Below are positions 6,516 through 11,796 of a stretch of 37,091 nt of DNA, in pieces (position 1 is the stretch's first letter; each line of letters opens with the position of its first letter). This stretch comes from a virus. The stretch covers positions 1-37,091 of IMG/VR virus record IMGVR_UViG_3300032288_000059. One strand, 5' to 3'. The notes under the pieces are model-generated. The model was not told the origin of the DNA, did no database searches, and saw nothing but the letters and a program-made list of their open reading frames with translations. Made by a program: the position numbers and the translations under genes.

Positions 6516-7847
6516 ATGGGTATCAAACTCACAAACAATGCTTTTGCTACGCTTGCAGCGGGTATCAACTCGTCTGCAACAAGCATTACGTTGACAACGG
6601 GGCAGGGTGCTCGCTTCCCAACTTTAGCGGGTGGGGACTACTTTTACGCCACACTGGTTGACACATCGAACAACCTTGAAATTGTCAAGTGTACGGCTCG
6701 CAGTACTGATGTACTGACAGTTGTTCGTGGACAAGAATCAACGACTGCTCGTGCGTACACCACTGGTGACCGCATTGAGATTCGTATTACTGCACAGACA
6801 TTCTTAGATGCTTCTGGTGACCCAGCAAATGTAAGTGATAAAGCAAATACCTCTACTGGGTATTTTGATTTACCCAGTGGTACAACTGGACAACGCCCCG
6901 GTTCCCCCGGGACAGGGATGATACGGCACAATAGTACTACTGGATACCCTGAGTGGTACGACGGTACTGCTTGGCAAACAATTCAACCTGCAACTTATGC
7001 TATTCAGTATGTAGTTGTTGCAGGTGGCGGTGGCGGCGGTGGATGGGTTGGAAGTGGTGGCGGTGCTGGCGGCTATCGTTCATCTGTAACCGGGGAATCT
7101 TCTGGTGGTGGGGCATCTGCGGAAGCCTCAATAAATGCTCTTTCTGGGACTGCGTACACAGTAACTATTGGCGGCGGCGGTGCTGGTTCGTCAATTGCTT
7201 CGGGTGGTAGTGTAACAACTACTGGTGCTAATGGAAGCGATTCTGTTTTTGGAACAATTACATCTGTTGGCGGTGGACGCGGCGCGGCGTGGAACGCAGT
7301 TGGTGCAACAAGCGGTGGCTCTGGCGGTGGTTTTGATAATGGACAAACTGGCTCTCGTGCTGGAACTGCTGGACAAGGTTATCAGGGCGGTATTGGCTCT
7401 GCTTCTCCAAACTACGCTGGTAGTGGCGGCGGTGGCGCAGGACAAGCTGGGCAAGACGCTACAACGGTTGTAGGCGGGAATGGTGGCAATGGAGTCCAAA
7501 CATCTATTAACGGAACAGCCACATACTTTGCTGGGGGTGGCGGTGGAGGAGTAAATACTCCTGTTTCTGGTTCTGCTCCCGGTTCTGGTGGTTTAGGCGG
7601 CGGCGGTGCTGGTCGACAATCGAATGGTGTTTCTGGTACTGCACCTTCTGGTTCAGCTAATACCGGTGGAGGCGGTGGCGGTGATGGTTTAAGTGGGCCA
7701 GCCTCCCAAACTACAGGTGGTAATGGCGGTTCTGGAATTGTCATTATTCGTTACACAGGTAGCCAACGCGGCACAGGTGGAACAGTCACATCGTCTGGCG
7801 GATACACCATCCACACCTTTACATCGTCTGGCACGTATACAGCATAA
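6516..7847 (+). CDS. Glycine-rich adhesin with N-terminal tail-attachment module
   Basis: This 443-residue protein has three parts. Residues 1-100 form a beta module (MGIKLTNNAFATLAAGINSS, FPTLAGGDYFYATLVD, LTVVRGQESTTARAY) that also occurs alone at 8224-8577. Residues about 118-155 carry a GTTGQRPGSPGTGMIRHNS-type fibre motif with a WYDGTAWQTI end. From residue 163 a Gly-rich domain runs almost to the end, with repeated blocks of five to seven glycines, finishing with IVIIRYTG and GGYTIHTFTSSGTYTA. Gly-rich phage proteins of this type include adhesins such as T-even gp38, whose glycine strands pack as polyglycine II helices and expose receptor-binding loops. A receptor-binding role is inferred from that composition and from the fibre neighbourhood. 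Confidence 0.7.
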   Translation: MGIKLTNNAFATLAAGINSSATSITLTTGQGARFPTLAGGDYFYATLVDTSNNLEIVKCTARSTDVLTVVRGQESTTARAYTTGDRIEIRITAQTFLDASGDPANVSDKANTSTGYFDLPSGTTGQRPGSPGTGMIRHNSTTGYPEWYDGTAWQTIQPATYAIQYVVVAGGGGGGGWVGSGGGAGGYRSSVTGESSGGGASAEASINALSGTAYTVTIGGGGAGSSIASGGSVTTTGANGSDSVFGTITSVGGGRGAAWNAVGATSGGSGGGFDNGQTGSRAGTAGQGYQGGIGSASPNYAGSGGGGAGQAGQDATTVVGGNGGNGVQTSINGTATYFAGGGGGGVNTPVSGSAPGSGGLGGGGAGRQSNGVSGTAPSGSANTGGGGGGDGLSGPASQTTGGNGGSGIVIIRYTGSQRGTGGTVTSSGGYTIHTFTSSGTYTA

Positions 7848-7858
7848 GGAGAATTTGA

Positions 7859-8221
7859 ATGGCACATTTTGCAAAAGTACAAGATGGCATCGTTACGCAA
7901 GTAATCGTTGCTGAGCAAGAGTTTTTTGATACGTTCGTGGACTCTAGTCCCGGGCAATGGATTCAGACAAGCTACAACACACACGGTGGTGTTCATGCTA
8001 ATGGCGGCACGCCTCTGCGTAAGAACTATGCAGGCATTGGGTATACCTACGACGCTGGTCGTGATGCGTTTATCCCACCGAAGCCATACAGTAAGTGGGT
8101 TCTGAATGAGACTACCTGCTTGTGGGATGCACCGACACAAATACCTAATGATGGCAAGCGTTACGCATGGGATGATGCCGCAGGTAACTGGGTAGAAGTA
8201 CCTGACACTCAAGGACAGTAA
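7859..8221 (+). CDS. Small conserved phage structural protein
   Basis: This 120-residue protein belongs to a type I recall from cyanophages and other aquatic phages, starting MAHFAKVQDGIVTQVIVA and carrying WIQTSYNTHGGVHANGGTP, RKNYAGIGYTYD, FIPPKPYSKWVLNET and a C-terminal KRYAWDDAAGNWVEV. In those phages it accompanies fibre or baseplate genes and its function is not established. The many Trp/Tyr residues and paired WVLNETTCLWD / YAWDDAAGNWVE beta hairpins fit a compact carbohydrate- or fibre-contacting protein, which is speculation. It has a strong ribosome site (AAGGAG) and sits between the two adhesin clusters. Confidence 0.7.
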   Translation: MAHFAKVQDGIVTQVIVAEQEFFDTFVDSSPGQWIQTSYNTHGGVHANGGTPLRKNYAGIGYTYDAGRDAFIPPKPYSKWVLNETTCLWDAPTQIPNDGKRYAWDDAAGNWVEVPDTQGQ

Positions 8222-8223
8222 TC

Positions 8224-8577
8224 ATGGGAATTAAAGTCACCAATAACGCTTTTGGCACATTGAACGCAGGTATCAATAGTTCGGTAACGACTATTGTGCT
8301 AACTGCGGGCGATGGTGCGCGTTTTCCTACATTAAGTGCTGGTGACTATTTCTATGCCACACTGATTGATACGTCAAACAATCTCGAGATTGTAAAAGTT
8401 ACAGCCCGTTCGACTGACACTATGACTGTAGTACGTGGTCAGGATAACACAACGGCTCGTGCATACAGCACGAACGACAGGTTTGAGCTACGCCCAACGG
8501 CGGCTCTATTCACAGAGTTTGCTGACCGTGCTACCACTGGTAAAGCAATCGCAATGGCAATTGTCTTCGGAGGATAA
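8224..8577 (+). CDS. Stand-alone copy of the adhesin N-terminal module
   Basis: This 117-residue protein is a clear paralogue of residues 1-100 of the 6516-7847 product. Both share MGIK-TNNAF, AGINSS, GARFPTL, GDYFYATL-DTSNNLEIVK, TARSTD, TVVRGQ-TTARAY and a following basic/acidic strand. After the shared part it ends with a short unique tail (FADRATTGKAIAMAIVFGG) instead of a glycine-rich domain. It would supply the attachment part of an adhesin as a separate chain, or cap a fibre. It starts two bases after the previous stop. Function is inferred from the fused paralogue. Confidence 0.7.
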   Translation: MGIKVTNNAFGTLNAGINSSVTTIVLTAGDGARFPTLSAGDYFYATLIDTSNNLEIVKVTARSTDTMTVVRGQDNTTARAYSTNDRFELRPTAALFTEFADRATTGKAIAMAIVFGG

Positions 8578-8580
8578 AAC

Positions 8581-8934
8581 ATGGCAGCCCCTAATATCGT
8601 AAACGTAGTAACCATCACAGGTAAAACAGCGGTACAAGCTGTCGGCACTTCGGCAACAGCCATTGTCACCAACTCAGGTAGCAGCGGCAAAGTCTTTAAA
8701 GTCAATGCGCTATACGTGGCAAACATTGACGGTACTACTGCGGCGGACATCACAGTGGATTTGTTCCGCTCGTCGACTGCGTATCCCATTGCCTCAACTA
8801 TTACAGTCCCTGCGGATGCCTCTTTAGATGTTGTTTCTAAAGCAATTTACTTAGAGGAAGGTGATTCACTCCGTTGTACAGCCAGTGCGTCTGGTGATTT
8901 GACAGCGGTGTGTTCTTATGAGGAGATTTCGTAA
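8581..8934 (+). CDS. Small beta structural protein in adhesin cluster
   Basis: The product has 117 residues, is Thr/Ala/Ser/Val-rich and is predicted by eye to be all beta (VVTITGKTAVQAV, FKVNALYVANIDG, DITVDLFRSS, STITVPADASLDVVS, YLEEGDSLRCTA). The segment ALYVANIDGTTAADITVDLF and the later GDSLRC strand look like phage tail-tip or capsid-surface beta sandwiches that I have seen in cyanophage-type contigs, without a named function. It has a strong GGAGG ribosome site and its stop overlaps the next start (TAATG). Its placement between the separated module and the second glycine-rich protein suggests it takes part in the same adhesion complex. Confidence 0.6.
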   Translation: MAAPNIVNVVTITGKTAVQAVGTSATAIVTNSGSSGKVFKVNALYVANIDGTTAADITVDLFRSSTAYPIASTITVPADASLDVVSKAIYLEEGDSLRCTASASGDLTAVCSYEEIS

Positions 8935-9857
8935 TGGGTACGTCGCTTAGTGGAATTTGGACAATTCGCCAAGCTCGTGATGGACGGGGCGATGCTGATT
9001 ACCCACGGTTGTATTCAGTCCAGTATCTAGTTATTGCTGCTGGCGCTGGCGGTGGCGACGGTACTGCTGGTGGCGGCGGTGGCGCAGGCGGGTATCGGTC
9101 TTCTGTAGCCGGAGAGTCTTCTGGCGGTGGCGGCAGTGCTGAAGCAGAATTGACACTAACACCCGGCGCTGCATACACAGTTACCGTTGGCGCTGGCGGA
9201 AGCGGAGCGGCAGGTTCTAGTGGTAGCAAAGGTGGTAACGGTAATAATTCTGTATTTCATACTATTACTTCAACTGGCGGCGGCGGGGGCGGTGCAGAAG
9301 GAAATTTCGCAGGTAATTCAGGCGGTAGCGGGGGTGGTGCTTCGTATAACGGGGCATCTGGTGGCTCCGGCACATCTAATCAGGGTTATGCTGGCGGAAC
9401 AGGAACATCAGGTGGGAGTAGATGGACGGCAGGCGGTGGCGGTGGTGCTGGTGCAATTGGCGGAAATGCTGCGGCATACGTTGGTGGAAACGGCGGCAAT
9501 GGCGTTTCGTCGTCAATTACAGGTTCTGCTGTTACTCGTGCAGGCGGTGGCGGCGGTGCAGTTCAATCATCAGGTGGCGGCGCAGTCACAGGTGGTACAG
9601 GCGGTAGCGGTGGCGGCGGTGCAGGTGCTACTGACAATTCAGGTGGCGATATTGTAAACGGCGGAGATGCTACAGCAAACACAGGTAGCGCAGGCGGCGG
9701 TGGCCCTAATGCTGTAGGTACTCGTGGTGGTAACGGTGGTTCCGGCGTTGTGATTGTTCGCTATTTTGGTTCGCAACGTGGTTCCGGCGGTACAGTTACA
9801 TCATCCGGCGGCTATACCATCCACACATTCACATCATCTAGTACATACACAGCATGA
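8934..9857 (+). CDS. Second glycine-rich adhesin
   Basis: The product has 307 residues. After a short N-terminus (MGTSLSGIWTIRQARDGRGD) it is a paralogue of the glycine-rich domain at 6516-7847. The two share the start of the domain (GGYRSSV-GESSGGG-SAEA, then AYTVT-G-GG), repeated poly-Gly blocks, and an almost identical end (GSQRG-GGTVTSSGGYTIHT, FTSSxTYTA). It lacks the N-terminal attachment module, which is encoded separately just upstream. This looks like a polyglycine-sandwich receptor-binding protein; the loops between Gly blocks differ strongly from the first copy, as expected if they contact different receptors. Receptor binding is an inference. Confidence 0.65.
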   Translation: MGTSLSGIWTIRQARDGRGDADYPRLYSVQYLVIAAGAGGGDGTAGGGGGAGGYRSSVAGESSGGGGSAEAELTLTPGAAYTVTVGAGGSGAAGSSGSKGGNGNNSVFHTITSTGGGGGGAEGNFAGNSGGSGGGASYNGASGGSGTSNQGYAGGTGTSGGSRWTAGGGGGAGAIGGNAAAYVGGNGGNGVSSSITGSAVTRAGGGGGAVQSSGGGAVTGGTGGSGGGGAGATDNSGGDIVNGGDATANTGSAGGGGPNAVGTRGGNGGSGVVIVRYFGSQRGSGGTVTSSGGYTIHTFTSSSTYTA

Positions 9858-10039
9858 TAGACGGACGCAGACTCCCTCTTGTTATGTTTCCGAACGGCGC
9901 ACTAATGCGCTGCGAAGCTGTACCTGAGGGCTGCGTTCTTGTAATTGAACCTGAAGAACCGCAAGAGATTGACTTTCCTGCGGTAATAGACCAAACACAA
10001 GCCGTTAAGGAGGCTAACCGTGGCAGCAACAACTCATGA
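9854..10039 (+). CDS. Small acidic/proline-rich protein, unknown
   Basis: This 61-residue product starts by ATGA overlap with the adhesin stop, so it is probably translationally coupled. It begins MIDGRRLPLVMFPNGALMRC, has a Glu/Pro stretch (EPEEPQEIDFP) and no membrane segment. Its end overlaps the next gene by 20 bases in another frame. I recognise no family. Its position between fibre and lysis genes, and its good coding character up to the strong ribosome site of the next gene, support it as real, but only moderately. Confidence 0.5.
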   Translation: MIDGRRLPLVMFPNGALMRCEAVPEGCVLVIEPEEPQEIDFPAVIDQTQAVKEANRGSNNS

Positions 10040-10202
10040 ACTAGAAGTACAACTAACCTCTCATGAGGCTGTTTGTGCTGAGCGTTACCAAACTTTTATC
10101 CAACGGGTTGACCGTTTGGAGTCTTTAATTTTTAAAACCGCCGGTGCTCTGATAGTCGGCATGGCGGGTATCCTTGTGGCTATTCTTTTTAAGGGGATTT
10201 GA
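10020..10202 (+). CDS. Small one-helix membrane protein, XhlA-like (GTG start)
   Basis: This 60-residue protein uses GTG at 10020, preceded by a strong AAGGAGG site. Residues 5-38 form an amphipathic, probably coiled-coil helix (ELEVQLTSHEAVCAERYQTF, RVDRLESLIF), and residues 40-58 form a hydrophobic helix (AGALIVGMAGILVAILF). A short coiled coil followed by one C-terminal membrane helix is the layout of XhlA/hemolysin-like phage lysis accessory proteins. It lies five genes ahead of the endolysin in the lysis/membrane cluster. A holin-assisting or antiholin role is plausible but inferred from layout alone. Confidence 0.6.
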   Translation: MAATTHELEVQLTSHEAVCAERYQTFIQRVDRLESLIFKTAGALIVGMAGILVAILFKGI

Positions 10203-10203
10203 A

Positions 10204-10350
10204 ATGATGAACAAGAAACCTGCTGTAAAAAAAGCTGCTGGTAAGCCTATGGGTTACGCTAAAGGCGGTATGACTTTCAAACCTTGTGCTGGTTGTCCTA
10301 ACGCTGCAAAGTGTAAGGCAATGGGCAAGTGCATGAAAAAAGCAAAATAA
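10204..10350 (+). CDS. 48-residue cysteine-rich basic protein
   Basis: A short frame from ATG 10204 to TAA 10350 encodes 48 residues. The N-terminal half is Lys/Ala-rich (MMNKKPAVKKAAGKPMGYAK) and the C-terminal half holds four cysteines spaced C-x2-C-x5-C-x5-C (positions 28, 31, 37, 43), followed by KKAK. Such spacing could bind one zinc ion or form two disulfides. I recall similar short 'KGGM...C-x-x-C' proteins in other phage contigs near lysis or structural genes; no function is known. It begins one base after the preceding stop, with an AAGGGGATTTGAA leader as ribosome site. The fit between flanking genes supports it as real. Confidence 0.6.
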   Translation: MMNKKPAVKKAAGKPMGYAKGGMTFKPCAGCPNAAKCKAMGKCMKKAK

Positions 10351-10375
10351 CCACTGCGGGGTTTTAAATTGAGCT

Positions 10376-10828
10376 ATGTCAGACGAACTGGGGTTGTCGG
10401 TTGGTGCCAAGGGTATCAGCGAAGGGATAAAAACTGGTAGGGAAGCTGGTCGAGAGATTGGCAAGAACATTGAAGAAGTCCAGAAAGAAGCAGTTGACGT
10501 AGCAAGACAACAAGCGAACGCTAAGATTCGTGAGCGCAGAGAAGCAGAGTTTAGGAAAGAGCGGGCAATATTCAAAGCCCTTGATGAGTATCGACACCGA
10601 AAGAAAATTTCGGAGGAAGAATACAAATTAAGGGTAGATTTTATAAAGCAGCATGGTACTAAAGAATGGCAAAAGGTTTTAGATATTAAGACCGAGATTG
10701 AACGATTGGAAAAAGAAGACAAGAAGTACTTTGATGCAGAGTTATCAAAAGTTAAATGGGTGCAGTTTTGGTGCTTTATGGCAGCAGGCTGGATTGCTTA
10801 TTTTATAGTTTGGGGAGGTAAAAAGTAA
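10376..10828 (+). CDS. Coiled-coil protein with C-terminal membrane helix
   Basis: The product has 150 residues. The first 35 are Gly/Lys/Glu-rich (GLSVGAKGISEGIKTGREAG), followed by a highly charged helix from about residue 35 to 125 (many Lys, Glu, Arg), and a C-terminal hydrophobic segment near residues 126-146 (VQFWCFMAAGWIAYFIVW) ending GGKK. It looks like a tail-anchored membrane protein with a long cytoplasmic coiled coil. It is in the lysis cluster, and its last bases overlap the holin start (TAATG). It is not a classical Rz-type spanin, which has its membrane helix at the N-terminus. A lysis-regulating or membrane-docking role is possible; no family is recognised. Its ribosome site is weak. 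Confidence 0.6.
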   Translation: MSDELGLSVGAKGISEGIKTGREAGREIGKNIEEVQKEAVDVARQQANAKIRERREAEFRKERAIFKALDEYRHRKKISEEEYKLRVDFIKQHGTKEWQKVLDIKTEIERLEKEDKKYFDAELSKVKWVQFWCFMAAGWIAYFIVWGGKK

Positions 10829-11331
10829 TGGATGCGCTACTAGGCATACTAAAAGGTGTTGCTCCTGCTTTAGCAACTGCTGTTGCTGGCCCTGCTGGGG
10901 GTGCTGCTGTAGGTTGGATTGCTTCTAAGCTAGGTATACCCGACGAAACAATAGAAGGCGTTACCGCCGCTTTGACTGGCAACCCTGAACTTACCCTCAA
11001 ACTTAAAGAGCTTGACCTTGAGTACGCTAAATTAGAAGCAGCAGACCGTGATTCTGCTCGTACAGCGTATGCAACCGTAGCCACAAGCGAACATGCTACC
11101 AAACTGGATAAGTCGGTAGTGCCTATTCTTGCGCTTGGCACGGTTTCCCTTGCGTTTATATTTATCGCTATTTTGATGTTTCGTGATGTACCCGTAGACC
11201 AGCAACAAATGGTTATCTTTGCATTAGGGTTTATCACTAGCTCAGCAGGACAAGTCCTGTCATTTTATTTTGGTTCAAGTCAAGGTAGCAAAGACAAGAA
11301 CAAAGAGATTCAGGAGATGATGAAAAAATGA
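10828..11331 (+). CDS. Holin-like protein (3TM GTA-holin type)
   Basis: This 167-residue protein resembles the 3TM_holin / gene-transfer-agent holin family. It has an N-terminal hydrophobic Ala/Gly segment (residues 1-32), a charged middle with LTLKLKELDLEYAKLEAADR, then two strong membrane helices (about 95-116, VVPILALGTVSLAFIFIAIL, and 128-148, MVIFALGFITSSAGQVLSFY), and a polar Lys-rich C-terminus. The -FGSSQGSKDKN tail is characteristic of the family as I recall it. Holins form membrane lesions that let endolysin reach the cell wall and set lysis time. The gene overlaps the endolysin start by ATGA, as expected for a holin-endolysin pair. Confidence 0.75.
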   Translation: MDALLGILKGVAPALATAVAGPAGGAAVGWIASKLGIPDETIEGVTAALTGNPELTLKLKELDLEYAKLEAADRDSARTAYATVATSEHATKLDKSVVPILALGTVSLAFIFIAILMFRDVPVDQQQMVIFALGFITSSAGQVLSFYFGSSQGSKDKNKEIQEMMKK

Positions 11332-11795
11332 CGCAACTAACAAATAATTTTTCTTTAACCGAGATGGTTAAATCTGAAACAGCGTTGCGTCATAACATGG
11401 ACAATACGCCCGGGGAGGCTGAAATTGAAAACCTTAAAAAACTATGTGAGCAAATTCTTCAGCCTGTTCGGGAACACTACGGCAAAGGAGTTAAAGTCAA
11501 CTCCGGTTTCCGACACCCCGAAGTCAACGCCAAAGTCGGTGGCTCCAAAACCAGCGACCACTGCAAAGGCCAAGCGGCAGACATCGAAATCCCCGGTGTC
11601 CCCAACGCGGAACTCGCGGAGTACATCGCAAAAAACTTCTCGTTCACGCAAGTCATCCTAGAGTTTTACACTCAAGGTATTCCTGATTCTGGTTGGGTGC
11701 ATGTATCGTATGACCCTGCAAATTTAAAGAAACAAACACTGACTGCTGTCAAACAAGACGGCAAGACTGTGTATCTACCCGGATTGGTTGCCTAA
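11328..11795 (+). CDS. M15-family peptidase endolysin
   Basis: This 155-residue protein is a peptidase M15A-type endolysin, which cleaves peptide bonds in peptidoglycan. The zinc site can be read directly: SGFRHPEVNAKVGGSKTSDH gives His78, GQAADIE gives Asp85 (H-x6-D), and GWVHVSY supplies the third ligand His125. It has no signal peptide or membrane segment, so it relies on the holin encoded immediately upstream with a four-base overlap. Length is normal for a single catalytic domain. Codon choice changes abruptly to C-ending codons between about 11490 and 11660, around the catalytic core, then returns to the local style, a possible sign of recombination. Function is confident. Confidence 0.9.
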   Translation: MTQLTNNFSLTEMVKSETALRHNMDNTPGEAEIENLKKLCEQILQPVREHYGKGVKVNSGFRHPEVNAKVGGSKTSDHCKGQAADIEIPGVPNAELAEYIAKNFSFTQVILEFYTQGIPDSGWVHVSYDPANLKKQTLTAVKQDGKTVYLPGLVA

Positions 11796-11796
11796 T

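Noticed and set aside
7412-7744. Proline-rich frame on the minus strand opposite the glycine-rich adhesin
   Set aside because: Gly codons (GGN) read on the other strand give Pro codons (NCC), so the open frame is a by-product of the Gly-rich domain.
9187-9657. 156-residue Ala/Val/Gln-rich frame overlapping the second glycine-rich adhesin
   Set aside because: It is a +1 shadow of the Gly-rich repeats with no domain pattern and no fitting ribosome site.
6516-9857. Diversity-generating retroelement acting on the glycine-rich adhesins
   Set aside because: No reverse transcriptase gene or template repeat with A-biased changes is visible in the window; the differences look like ordinary divergence after duplication.
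10345-10370. AACC...GGTTTT as intrinsic terminator after the 48-residue gene
   Set aside because: The stem is only four to five weak pairs and the T-run overlaps it; not stable enough to call.
11425-11661. Lys/Ser/Thr-rich 78-residue frame inside the endolysin gene
   Set aside because: It is an out-of-frame shadow of the M15 peptidase gene, produced by the C-ending codon patch. The endolysin frame has complete zinc-site motifs and the alternative has no ribosome site or family features.
11788-11796. TTG start three codons upstream for the nozzle-like gene
   Set aside because: It overlaps the endolysin end and adds only three residues without a better ribosome site; the ATG at 11797 directly after the stop is preferred.
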